A program made the position numbers and the translations under genes. A stretch of 64,000 nucleotides of DNA from Mycolicibacterium sp. CR10. GTDB lineage: Bacteria > Actinomycetota > Actinomycetes > Mycobacteriales > Mycobacteriaceae. This document shows, in pieces, positions 8,708 through 16,173 of the stretch. The stretch lies in NCBI RefSeq assembly GCF_005222675.1, contig NZ_STGE01000066.1, positions 1-64,000 of the forward strand, given 5' to 3'. Below the pieces are notes generated by a model. It did no database searches. It was given only the letters and a program-made list of their open reading frames with translations, and was not told the DNA's origin. Position 1 is the first letter of the stretch. The number at the start of each line of letters is the position of its first letter.

Positions 8708-9045
8708 AGTGCTCGGGTCCTACTTCCTGTTGGCAGTCGATGATCACTCGGACTGATGGTCGCGCCGGGCTTGTATCCGACGCTACCCGCTTGTTCCGGC
8801 GCCGTGCGACCGATAAAGCCGAATAGCGTGAGTGGTATTCAGGTGTGTTCGCGACAACATATCGCCTCGTGCGTTCCCGAAGGCTCCGGAACGCACGACC
8901 GTGTCTCTGGCGTGTCGCTGCCGTTACCGCTCTGGGCCATCCGTCACCAACGTACGCGCAGCTGGGAAAGACGACCGTTGGGCCGCCGCCCAGGATAGCG
9001 GCCAGTGCAGGTGGTCATCCGCTGACCACCCGCGGTCGCCGGCCG
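8708..9045. other. Non-coding region upstream of clpX
   Basis: No gene is convincing in these 338 bases. Two short open frames on the plus strand have shadow-like composition. The main structure is the hairpin at 8867-8898. The clpX promoter should lie here, but I see no textbook -35/-10 pair close to the start. Confidence 0.5.
8867..8898. terminator. 11-bp perfect stem, 10-base loop upstream of clpX
   Basis: tcgtgcgttcc and ggaacgcacga pair perfectly around a 10-base loop. There is no T-run on either side, as is usual for mycobacterial intrinsic terminators. It lies 148 bases downstream of the secreted-protein gene and 159 upstream of clpX, so it could end the former or regulate the latter. 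Confidence 0.4.
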
Positions 9046-9327
9046 TTATCGGGGACCAAGCCCACCTGGACCCACCGGACCGGGACCCACCGGACCAGGG
9101 CCCACCGGACCGGCCACCCCGCCGACGCCGATGGGACCCGCGGGACCGACGACCGGATTAACGCCCCACGGCAGGCACTGGAGCACCACCGCGTTCCAGT
9201 ACATGCCATACGGGCAGACAGGATCCTGGGCCGTGCTGATCGCCGGCGACACCACCTGCGTGTACAACCCCGCTCCGGCCGTGACCGCGAACGCGACAAT
9301 CGCCGCTCCCCGTTTGATCCCCACCAT
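9046..9327 (-). CDS. Small secreted protein with collagen-like GPVGPG repeats
   Basis: A 93-aa exported protein. ATG 9327 is chosen because a GGAAG site sits 8 bases upstream and the N-terminus MVGIKRGAAIVAFAVTAGA is a signal peptide. The mature part starts near STAQDPVCPYGMYWNAVVLQ, with two cysteines (CPYGMYWN...QCLPWG) that could form a disulfide. The C-terminal third is a low-complexity run of GPVGPG units that resembles collagen Gly-X-Y repeats. Function unknown; the family appears restricted to mycobacteria as far as I can judge. Confidence 0.7.
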   Translation of the reverse strand: MVGIKRGAAIVAFAVTAGAGLYTQVVSPAISTAQDPVCPYGMYWNAVVLQCLPWGVNPVVGPAGPIGVGGVAGPVGPGPVGPGPVGPGGLGPR

Positions 9328-9415
9328 GTCGTCTTCTTCCTTCGGCGCGTCCCGACAGTCACAGCGTGCCACGCGCACACACCCGGAAGATGTCGTTCAC
9401 GTCAATTTGCTGTCG

Positions 9416-9421
9416 TACGCT
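9416..9421 (+). promoter_or_regulatory. Putative -10 element, leaderless start
   Basis: TACGCT ends 6 bases before ATG 9428 of the split-barrel protein gene, with no ribosome binding site between, consistent with leaderless transcription. Confidence 0.45.
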
Positions 9422-9427
9422 CCGACC

Positions 9428-9871
9428 ATGACCACGCTTGAGAGCGCCTTTGCGCTGGCGCGTGACGACAACGGCCTTGCCGTGGTGTCGACTCTGCGCG
9501 CAGACGACACCATTCAGTCGTCGCTGATCAACGCCGGACCGCTCGCCCATCCCGCCACGGGCGAACCGACACTGGGTTTCGTCACCTACGGTAGGGTGAA
9601 ACTGGCCAATCTGCGGGCCCGGCCTCAGATCGCGGTGACGTTCCGGCAGGGCTGGCAGTGGGCCACCGTCGAGGGTCGTGCCGAACTGGCCGGACCCGAC
9701 GATCCCCAGCCATGGCTGGAGTCCGACGCTGCCGCGGCCCGCTTGCTGCGCGACATCTTCACCGCCGCGGGCGGAACGCACGACGATTGGGACGAGTACG
9801 ACCGCACGATGCGCGAGCAGCGCCGGACCGCCGTGCTGATCACGCCCACGCGGGTCTACAGCAACGGCTGA
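9428..9871 (+). CDS. Pyridoxamine 5'-phosphate oxidase-like / F420-type split-barrel protein
   Basis: A 147-aa protein of the PPOX/FDOR split-barrel class that binds FMN or F420. Visible family features are the N-terminal FALARDDNGLAVVSTLRADD, the central PTLGFVTYGRVKLANLRARPQIAVTF strand pair where flavin phosphate contacts occur, and the C-terminal RRTAVLITPTRVYSN. ATG 9428 is preferred to an upstream in-frame start at 9131 because that extension overlaps the signal peptide gene on the other strand and has no family match. The substrate is unknown. It is followed within 20 bases by the homocysteine methyltransferase gene, which has its own -10-like site. Confidence 0.78.
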   Translation: MTTLESAFALARDDNGLAVVSTLRADDTIQSSLINAGPLAHPATGEPTLGFVTYGRVKLANLRARPQIAVTFRQGWQWATVEGRAELAGPDDPQPWLESDAAAARLLRDIFTAAGGTHDDWDEYDRTMREQRRTAVLITPTRVYSNG

Positions 9872-9877
9872 CGCTCG

Positions 9878-9883
9878 TACAGT
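9878..9883 (+). promoter_or_regulatory. Putative -10 element of mmuM, leaderless start
   Basis: TACAGT lies 6 bases before GTG 9890, giving a predicted start site on the first codon. No ribosome binding site is seen. Confidence 0.4.
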
Positions 9884-9889
9884 GACCCG

Positions 9890-10786
9890 GTGGGCTTCAC
9901 CCTGACTGACGACACCGTGCTGATCGCCGACGGCGGCCTGGCCACCGAACTCGAAGCCCGCGGCAACGATCTCTCCGACGACCTGCGGTCCGCGCGACTG
10001 CTCGCGGATGCGCCTGAGGAGATCATCGCCGCACACGCCGCGTTCTTCCGGGCGGGAGCACAGGTCGCCACCACGGCGAGCTACCAGGCGTCCTTCGACG
10101 GCTTCGCCGCGCGGGGTATCGACCGGTCCCAGTCGGCGCTGCTGATGCGCCGCAGCGTCGAGTTGGCCCGCGCCGCGCGCACCGCACTCGGCGTCGACGG
10201 CCGATGGGTGGCGGCGTCGATCGGGCCCTACGGCGCGGCGCTGGCCAATGGTGAGGAGTACCGCGGACGCTACGGACTGTCCGTCGGTGCACTCGCCGCC
10301 TGGCACCGGCCCCGCATGGAGGTCATTCTCGAGGCTGAACCCGATGTCCTGGCCGTCGAGACGGTGCCTGATATCGACGAAGCGGAGGCTGTTGTCGGTC
10401 TGGTCCGCGAGTTCGGTGTGCCCGCCTGGCTGTCGTACACCATCGACGGCATGACCACCCGCGCCGGTCAGCCGCTCGCCGACGCGTTCGCCGTGGCGGC
10501 CGGGGTGCCCGAGATCGTCGCGGTCGGCGTGAACTGTTGCGCACCCGGCGACGTGCTGGCGGCGGTCACGGTGGCCGCCGAGGTCACCGGCAAGCCCGTC
10601 GTCGTCTACCCGAACAGCGGAGAGGTGTGGGACGGTCCGCGCCGGATCTGGACCGGCACGTCATCGTGGGACGCCCACCTCGTACCCCAATGGGTCGCCG
10701 CAGGCGCCCGCATCGTGGGTGGGTGCTGCCGGGTGCGCCCGTCGGACGTCACCCGGATTGCCGCCGCCGTCGCTCAGCCTTTCTGA
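9890..10786 (+). CDS. mmuM: Homocysteine S-methyltransferase
   Basis: A 298-aa cytoplasmic zinc methyltransferase that moves a methyl group from S-methylmethionine (or SAM) to homocysteine, making methionine. Zinc ligands are visible: VGVNCCAP near residue 210 and the C-terminal RIVGGCCRV. The N-terminus ADGGLATELEARG is the family start. Its place next to clpX/clpP matches Rv2458 in M. tuberculosis. The 3' end overlaps the end of convergent clpP2 by 13 bases. Confidence 0.93.
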   Translation: MGFTLTDDTVLIADGGLATELEARGNDLSDDLRSARLLADAPEEIIAAHAAFFRAGAQVATTASYQASFDGFAARGIDRSQSALLMRRSVELARAARTALGVDGRWVAASIGPYGAALANGEEYRGRYGLSVGALAAWHRPRMEVILEAEPDVLAVETVPDIDEAEAVVGLVREFGVPAWLSYTIDGMTTRAGQPLADAFAVAAGVPEIVAVGVNCCAPGDVLAAVTVAAEVTGKPVVVYPNSGEVWDGPRRIWTGTSSWDAHLVPQWVAAGARIVGGCCRVRPSDVTRIAAAVAQPF

Positions 10787-11400
10787 GCCGACAGCTTGCG
10801 GTACTCCAGGACCGTGTCGATGATCCCGTAGTCCTTGGCCGCCGCGGCCGTGAGGATCTTGTCGCGGTCGGTGTCCTTGCGGATCACCGCGGCATCCTTG
10901 CCGGTGTGACGCGCGAGCGTCTCCTCCATGAGGGTGCGCATCCGCTCGATCTCGGCGGCCTGGATCTCCAGGTCGGAGAACTGGCCCTGGATCACGCCGC
11001 CCAGCGAGGGCTGGTGGATGAGAATGCGGGCGTTGGGCAGGGCGAGCCGCTTGCCGGGCGTACCGGCGGCCAGCAGCACGGCTGCGGCCGAGGCCGCCTG
11101 GCCCAGGCACACGGTCTGGATGTCGGCGCGCACGTACTGCATGGTGTCGTAGATCGCCATCAGGCTGGTGAAGGAACCGCCGGGCGAGTTGATGTACATG
11201 GTGATGTCGCGGTCCGGGTCCAGCGACTCCAGCACCAGAAGCTGCGCCATGATGTCGTTCGCCGACGCGTCGTCGACCTGCACACCGAGGAAGATGATGC
11301 GTTCCTCGAACAGCTTGTTGTACGGGTTGGACTCCTTGACCCCGAAGCTCGAATGCTCGATGAACGACGGGAGGATGTAGCGGGCCTGGGGCTGCGTCAT
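10774..11400 (-). CDS. clpP2: ATP-dependent Clp protease proteolytic subunit 2
   Basis: A 208-aa serine protease subunit; with ClpP1 it forms the hetero-tetradecameric protease essential in mycobacteria. The catalytic serine is in GQAASAAAVLL, the histidine in ILIHQPS, and the aspartate is near KDTDRDK. ATG 11400 overlaps the clpP1 stop in ATGA, so the two are translationally coupled; a longer open frame upstream is only the out-of-frame clpP1 sequence. Length and ending (EYRKLSAQKG) match the family. Confidence 0.97.
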   Translation of the reverse strand: MTQPQARYILPSFIEHSSFGVKESNPYNKLFEERIIFLGVQVDDASANDIMAQLLVLESLDPDRDITMYINSPGGSFTSLMAIYDTMQYVRADIQTVCLGQAASAAAVLLAAGTPGKRLALPNARILIHQPSLGGVIQGQFSDLEIQAAEIERMRTLMEETLARHTGKDAAVIRKDTDRDKILTAAAAKDYGIIDTVLEYRKLSAQKG

Positions 11401-11990
11401 GAGGCACTCCCGTTGAAGTTGGCGTGGGTGATGATGTGGTCGACGAAGCCGTACTCGAGGGCTTCGGCCGCCGTGAACCAGCGGTCGCGGTCGGAATCGG
11501 CCTCGATGCGCTCGATCGTCTGGCCGGTGAACTCCGCGTTGAGGCGGAACATTTCCTTCTTGATGACCGCGAACTGCTCGGCCTGGATCGCGATATCGGC
11601 GGCACCGCCGGTGATGCCGCCGAGCGGCTGGTGCATCAGGATGCGGGCGTGCGGCAGCGCGTAGCGCTTGCCCTTGGTGCCCGCGGCGAGCAGGAACTCG
11701 CCCATCGAGGCGGCCATGCCCATCGCGTACGTCGCGACATCGCACGGGGCGAGGACCATCGTGTCGTAGATCGCCATGCCGGCGCTGATCGAGCCGCCGG
11801 GCGAGTTGATGTAGAGGTTGATGTCCTTGCTCGGATCCTCGGCCGACAACAAGAGGATCTGCGCGCACAGCCGATTGGCGATGTCGTCGTCGACCTGGGA
11901 ACCCAGGAAGATGATCCGCTCGGACAGCAACCGCTCATAGACCGAGTCGACAAGGTTGAGGCCCGATGAGGCGCCACGCATGTCAGTCAC
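11397..11990 (-). CDS. clpP1: ATP-dependent Clp protease proteolytic subunit 1
   Basis: A 197-aa partner of ClpP2. Catalytic serine in AMGMAASMGEFLL and histidine in ILMHQPLGG are present, and INSPGGSISAG is the oxyanion strand. GTG 11990 (VTDMRG) is chosen: AGCAGG lies 9 bases before it and it matches the M. tuberculosis ClpP1 start, whereas the longer frame to 12056 has no family support. First gene of the clpP1-clpP2 operon; tig lies 113 bases upstream in the same direction. In mycobacteria this operon is activated by ClgR, but I could not find a confident ClgR box here. Confidence 0.96.
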   Translation of the reverse strand: MTDMRGASSGLNLVDSVYERLLSERIIFLGSQVDDDIANRLCAQILLLSAEDPSKDINLYINSPGGSISAGMAIYDTMVLAPCDVATYAMGMAASMGEFLLAAGTKGKRYALPHARILMHQPLGGITGGAADIAIQAEQFAVIKKEMFRLNAEFTGQTIERIEADSDRDRWFTAAEALEYGFVDHIITHANFNGSAS

Positions 11991-12103
11991 GACTGGATAC
12001 CTGCTTTCTTTACGTACTTCCGGCGCGGTGACCGTCTTACGAATGACACTAACCAACGCGCGCCGCCCGGGAGTCCCGAGACGGCGCCCGTTCGCTCAGA
12101 GCG

Positions 12104-13594
12104 TCACTTGGTGTCGTCGGTCCCGGCGTCTGCTTCGTTGTCTTCGTCCTCAACGTCGGCGTCCTCAACGTCGGCGTCCTCAACGTCGGCGTCCTCAACG
12201 TCGGCGTCCTCAACGTCGGCGTCTTCGGCGGCCGGCTCACTGATGCTGGCGTCGGCCGACGCGGCCTGGTCTTCCGGGGGTCCGAAGAACTCGGTGGTGT
12301 CGACCTCGGCACCGTCGGAGTCGGTGACGGTCGCGCCGAACACGACAGCGGCGACAGTCAGCCCGCGGCGCACGTCGGCGAACATCGCCGGCAGCTGATT
12401 GTTCTGCTGCAACATCTGCAGCAGCTGCTGGGGCTCGAGACCGTACTGGCGCGACATCAGCACCAGCCGCTCGGTGAGGTCGTTCTGGCCGACCTGGATG
12501 TCCAGCTTGTCCGCGATGGCGTCCATCAGGAGCTGAGTCTTGATGGCCTTTTCCGCGTTGCTCTGGTTTTCGGCGTCCCACTCTTCGCGGCTGCTGCCCT
12601 GTTCCTTGAGCGACTCCTCGAACTTCGCCTCGTCGTGGTCCAGCCCGTGAATGGCGTTGTGCAGCGAGTCGTCGACCTGAGCCTGCACCACCTTCTCCGG
12701 CAGCGGCACCTCGACCTGCTCGAGCAACTCCTCGATCGCCTTGTCGCGAATCTGCTCGGCCTGCTGGACGCGCTTGACCCGCGCGACCTGCTCCTTGAGA
12801 TCGCTGCGCAGTTCCTCGATCGTGTCGAATTCACTTGCCAGTTGCGCGAATTCGTCATCCAGCTCGGGCAGCTCGCGCACCTTGATCGACTTGACGGTGA
12901 CGGTGACCTGCGCCTCCTGGCCGCTGTACTCACCGGCCACCAGCGTGGTGGTGAAGTCGCGGCTCTCGTCCTCCTTGAGACCGACGATCGCCTCGTCGAG
13001 GCCCTCGATCAGCTGGCCCGAGCCGATCTCGTGGGACAGACCTTCGGTTCTGGCTTCGGGGACATCGTTGCCGTCGACGGTGGCCGACAGATCGATGGAG
13101 ACGAAGTCGCCCTCCTCGGCGGCGCGATCGACACCTGTGAGGGTGCCGAAGCGCTTCTGCAGGCCCTCGAGTTCGATGGCGACGTCCTCGTCGGTGACCT
13201 TCACCGGGTCGACGGTGATCTTCAGGTTGGTGAGGTCGGGCAGGTCGATCTCGGGACGGATGTCGACCTCGGCGGTGAAGACCAACTCCTCGTTGTCCTC
13301 GAGCTTGGTGACCTCGATCTCAGGCTGCCCGATCGGCTGCAGGGACTCCGCGGTGATTGCCTCGCTGTAACGGCCGGGCAGCGCGTCGTTGACGACCTGC
13401 TCCAGCACCGAGGCACGGCCCACACGGGCCTCCAGCAGCTTGCGGGGTGCCTTGCCGGGACGGAATCCGGGCAGCCGGATCTGCTTGGCCAGCGCCTTGA
13501 ACACGCGGTCGATGTCGGGTTCGAGTTCGGTGAAGGGCACCTCCACGTTGATGCGAACCCTGGTCGGGCTCAACTTCTCGACGGTGCTCTTCAC
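12104..13594 (-). CDS. tig: Trigger factor with repeated acidic tail
   Basis: A 496-aa ribosome-associated chaperone and peptidyl-prolyl isomerase. The ribosome-binding signature GFRPGKAPRK is near residue 45, the FKBP domain spans about 155-245 and the helical C-terminal arm about 260-430. GTG 13594 has GGAGGAG 7 bases upstream. The last 60 residues are an acidic disordered tail containing VEDAD repeated five times, encoded by a 15-bp perfect tandem repeat at 12146-12220. An acidic tail is usual in actinobacterial trigger factors; the perfect repeats are not necessarily so. Confidence 0.96.
   Translation of the reverse strand: MKSTVEKLSPTRVRINVEVPFTELEPDIDRVFKALAKQIRLPGFRPGKAPRKLLEARVGRASVLEQVVNDALPGRYSEAITAESLQPIGQPEIEVTKLEDNEELVFTAEVDIRPEIDLPDLTNLKITVDPVKVTDEDVAIELEGLQKRFGTLTGVDRAAEEGDFVSIDLSATVDGNDVPEARTEGLSHEIGSGQLIEGLDEAIVGLKEDESRDFTTTLVAGEYSGQEAQVTVTVKSIKVRELPELDDEFAQLASEFDTIEELRSDLKEQVARVKRVQQAEQIRDKAIEELLEQVEVPLPEKVVQAQVDDSLHNAIHGLDHDEAKFEESLKEQGSSREEWDAENQSNAEKAIKTQLLMDAIADKLDIQVGQNDLTERLVLMSRQYGLEPQQLLQMLQQNNQLPAMFADVRRGLTVAAVVFGATVTDSDGAEVDTTEFFGPPEDQAASADASISEPAAEDADVEDADVEDADVEDADVEDADVEDEDNEADAGTDDTK
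12146..12220 (-). repeat. Five perfect 15-bp tandem repeats in tig
   Basis: The unit gtcctcaacgtcggc (plus strand) occurs five times without a mismatch and encodes the VEDAD repeats of the trigger factor tail. The 15-bp period keeps the frame, so copy number can vary without breaking the gene. Confidence 0.95.
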
Positions 13595-13632
13595 GTTCGT
13601 ACTCCTCCATAGGTGTTCGGGTGGGGTGCTGC

Positions 13633-13709
13633 TGGTCGGGGTGACAGGATTTGAACCTGCGGCCTTCCGCTCCCAAAGCGGATGCGCTACCAAGCTGCGC
13701 TACACCCCG
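13633..13709 (-). tRNA. tRNA-Pro (anticodon TGG)
   Basis: A 77-base cloverleaf on the minus strand. The acceptor stem CGGGGTG pairs with CACCCCG, anticodon stem CCGCT/AGCGG encloses loop TTTGGGA, giving anticodon TGG, and the T-arm contains GGTTCAAATCC. The discriminator is A and the CCA end is encoded. It lies just upstream of tig, as in other mycobacteria. Confidence 0.95.
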
Positions 13710-13847
13710 GTCGTCGCCGCGTCACGCGAACGAGCAGCGCCGGACCACCGGCGATACTACGGCGTGACCACGCAAAGGCCCCAACTGGATTTGAGTTGAG
13801 CGCCGGGGCCGGTACAGTCTGCCGGTACTGCCACTTGTGCAACACAC

Positions 13848-13921
13848 GCGGGCGTAGCTCAATGGTAGAGCCCTAGTCTTCCAAACTAGCTACGCGGGTT
13901 CGATTCCCGTCGCCCGCTCCA
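13848..13921 (+). tRNA. tRNA-Gly (anticodon TCC)
   Basis: A 74-base cloverleaf. Acceptor GCGGGCG pairs with CGCCCGC, anticodon stem CTAGT/ACTAG encloses CTTCCAA (anticodon TCC), T-arm has GGTTCGATTCC, and CCA is encoded. It is divergent from tRNA-Pro. Confidence 0.95.
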
Positions 13922-14206
13922 CTGCGCTTCCGTTCCTCAGACCGGATAGCTGCTTTCATCCCGTCCGAAGCGCCGCCGAGCGCCAACCGCTCGAGCGGAT
14001 CAGGTATTCGTGCGCTGGTGTACCGACCCGACAGTGTTCACAACGCCGATAGGCAGTCACGGCAACGCAGGTTCCGGGCTCGAGGGATTCCGCACTTCAG
14101 CCAGCAAAGGCATTTAGACCCTGTCGTTAGGTACAGATGCTCGGCTACACCGGAGATACGCCGCACGTATCGAGGCGCGTACACACGGTGGACGGAGGCC
14201 GAGCGG

Positions 14207-15538
14207 GTGACGACCGGGCCGACGCCGGATGCCGACACTTCTTCCGCTCATCGTCGGGCCGATGAGGGCAGAGGCGTGTCCCAACCGACGGCGGATGCGC
14301 ACACCGGGACCCACACCACGGAGGAAACACATCGACTACGGCGGCTGCTGGACAGGCTGCCGGCGCTGATCGGCTACTGGGACAGGGACTGCCACAATGT
14401 GATCGCCAACCAGGCCTATGTCGATTACTTCGGTATGACCCCGGACGAGATCCGGGGCCGGCATATCCGCGAGGTGCTGGGCGAAGCGGTCTACGCCCTC
14501 AATCTGCCTCACATCCAGTGCGTGCTGGCCGGCGAAGCTCAGCTTTTCGAGCGCACGCTCATCGACCAGCGCGGCATGACCCGACACACCCAGGCGTCCT
14601 ACGTCCCCGACATCGTCGACGGCACGGTGCAAGGCTTTTACGCGCAAGTCACCGACGTGACAGCGCGTGTCGACGCCGAACGCGCCCGCGATGACGCTGT
14701 CCGCCTCTTCCAGATCAGCATGGAGCACGCACCGATCGGCCAGGTCGTCGTGAACACAGCGGGCATCGTCCTGCAAGCAAATCCGGCAGTGTGCAAACTG
14801 TTGCGCCGCAACGAGGACGACCTCATTGGCTTCGATTTCCGGCACTTCGTGCATCCGGACAATCTTGACTCCGGCAACGCCCAGTTCGCTGCCCTGATGG
14901 ATGGATCGGCGCCGCATCTGTCGTCGGAACGCAAGTATCTGCGAGCCGACGGAACCGCGGTCTGGCTGCAACGCGACCTCACGCTGGTACCTGGCGCAAA
15001 CAGCGGTGACGATGTCGCCATCGCGCAGTTCCAGGACATCACCAGCCGCCGGCGGGCCGAGGCCGAACTCGCCCGGCTGGCGGTGACCGATTCGCTCACC
15101 GGTCTCGGCAACCGGCACGCGTTGGTCGAGTGCGTGAAACAAGACCATGCCGACGCGCCGGAGCGTGCCATCGGCGTGGTCTTCGTTGACCTCGACGGGT
15201 TCAAGCAGGTCAATGACATTCACGGGCACTCCGTCGGCGATGCCGTCCTCATCGCTGTGGCCCGCCGACTTGCACGGATCGTTGAGCCGCCGAATTCGGC
15301 GTACCGCCTCGGCGGGGACGAGTTCGTCGTGCTGGTGCCGACAGCTGCCGACACCGCGAGATTGCCCGAGCTGATGGATCGCATCGTCAGGGCCATGTCC
15401 GGGCAGTACGACACCGACACCTCCCCGGTCACGCTGGCGGCGTCCGCCGGGTGGGCCTGCGGCGCTTCCGGTGACGTCGAAACGCTGCTGCGTGCCGCCG
15501 ACGCCGAGATGTACCGCCACAAATCCCGTCGCCGCTGA
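14207..15538 (+). CDS. PAS-PAS-GGDEF diguanylate cyclase
   Basis: A 443-aa cytoplasmic signalling protein with no membrane segment. Two PAS domains (about residues 45-165, beginning LLDRLPALIGYWDRDC, and 170-285, beginning QISMEHAPIGQVVVNTAG) precede a GGDEF domain (about 285-443). The active-site motif is intact as YRLGGDEFVVLVP (GGDEF at residues 369-373), so it should make cyclic di-GMP. The inhibitory RxxD site five residues before the motif is absent, so product inhibition through that site is not expected. No EAL domain follows. GTG 14207 has GGAGG 8 bases upstream; longer starts exist but their translation has no family match. The gene stands alone. Confidence 0.85.
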   Translation: MTTGPTPDADTSSAHRRADEGRGVSQPTADAHTGTHTTEETHRLRRLLDRLPALIGYWDRDCHNVIANQAYVDYFGMTPDEIRGRHIREVLGEAVYALNLPHIQCVLAGEAQLFERTLIDQRGMTRHTQASYVPDIVDGTVQGFYAQVTDVTARVDAERARDDAVRLFQISMEHAPIGQVVVNTAGIVLQANPAVCKLLRRNEDDLIGFDFRHFVHPDNLDSGNAQFAALMDGSAPHLSSERKYLRADGTAVWLQRDLTLVPGANSGDDVAIAQFQDITSRRRAEAELARLAVTDSLTGLGNRHALVECVKQDHADAPERAIGVVFVDLDGFKQVNDIHGHSVGDAVLIAVARRLARIVEPPNSAYRLGGDEFVVLVPTAADTARLPELMDRIVRAMSGQYDTDTSPVTLAASAGWACGASGDVETLLRAADAEMYRHKSRRR

Positions 15539-15946
15539 GAGTCTGGAACCCCCCGGGACCACCCCGCGGACGGCGCCAATCCGCTACGTGGCTGCGGTAT
15601 CCGCTGTATAGCGTTCGTCCGAATCATCTCTGTTGCAACATATTTCGACGTCTGCGACGAGTCCAAGCTACCCGCATTCGGCGGCGACGCGGTGTCAGCT
15701 CCCGCCGGCCAGAGCGGCCGCCGACATGCGCATCAATACGACGGCGCGCGACCGGGGCCCACCGATAGGCCGAGAACTCCGCCTCCTGATCAACGTCGGC
15801 GACACCTACCGATTGGCGCGAACCACAGAGCGTCTCCCGCGACGTGTTAGGTCAGTTGACTAGCAACGCCACTGACCGGTGGCAACGTGCAGATATGTGG
15901 AGTTCTGGCAAATCACGAAGCGATAACTACTTCGGAAGATCTCTGC
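15539..15946. other. Non-coding region after the GGDEF gene
   Basis: About 400 bases without a convincing gene. It contains a perfect 10-base palindrome tgttgcaaca at 15631-15640 and a small hairpin gccac/gtggc at 15868-15883. AT content is somewhat higher than in the genes. Confidence 0.5.
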
Positions 15947-16036
15947 TCAGTATGACTTCTCATCCATGGCGAAGAGGACAAACATGCTGATTACGAGGCA
16001 GCTAATGAGGATGGCGACGGTCATCTGAATCTCCAT
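15947..16036 (-). CDS. Putative 29-aa single-pass membrane microprotein
   Basis: An open frame of 29 codons reading MEIQMTVAILISCLVISMFV and ending LFAMDEKSY before TGA. Residues 6-24 form an uninterrupted hydrophobic helix, flanked by an acidic N-terminus and a charged C-terminus. The frame sits 33 bases downstream of a near-consensus sigma-A promoter on the same strand and inside a region with no other gene. The ribosome binding site is weak (a GAG 9 bases before ATG). I do not recognise a family. It could be a regulatory or complex-stabilising membrane peptide; coding potential is inferred only. Confidence 0.45.
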   Translation of the reverse strand: MEIQMTVAILISCLVISMFVLFAMDEKSY

Positions 16037-16068
16037 GGTGATGTGCTCGAGCGTGAACAGCGAACTTC

Positions 16069-16097
16069 AGGGTAAAGAAGCTTGACACGCTAGTCAA
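16069..16097 (-). promoter_or_regulatory. Sigma-A-type promoter for the membrane microprotein
   Basis: On the minus strand TTGACT (16092-16097) and TACCCT (16069-16074) are separated by exactly 17 bases. The predicted start site is near 16062, giving a leader of about 26 bases before the microprotein ATG. Confidence 0.6.
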
Positions 16098-16160
16098 TAA
16101 CCGGTGGTCGAGCGGTCGGGCGCGGCAAACCGAGAACGGCGAGTGCTCGTTTCCTGTCGG

Positions 16161-16166
16161 TACGCT
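16161..16166 (+). promoter_or_regulatory. Putative -10 element, near-leaderless start
   Basis: TACGCT lies 7 bases before ATG 16174 of the glycine-rich membrane protein gene, with no ribosome binding site visible between. Confidence 0.4.
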
Positions 16167-16173
16167 GTGTGCC

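Noticed and set aside
8756..8998. 80-codon open frame upstream of clpX
   Set aside because: Codon third positions are poor, there is no ribosome binding site, and the hairpin runs through it.
12146..12220. CRISPR-like short repeats
   Set aside because: The repeats are contiguous without spacers and lie in the coding frame of tig, so they are a tandem array, not CRISPR.
15633..15863. 76-codon open frame after the GGDEF gene
   Set aside because: Random composition, no ribosome binding site and no domain.
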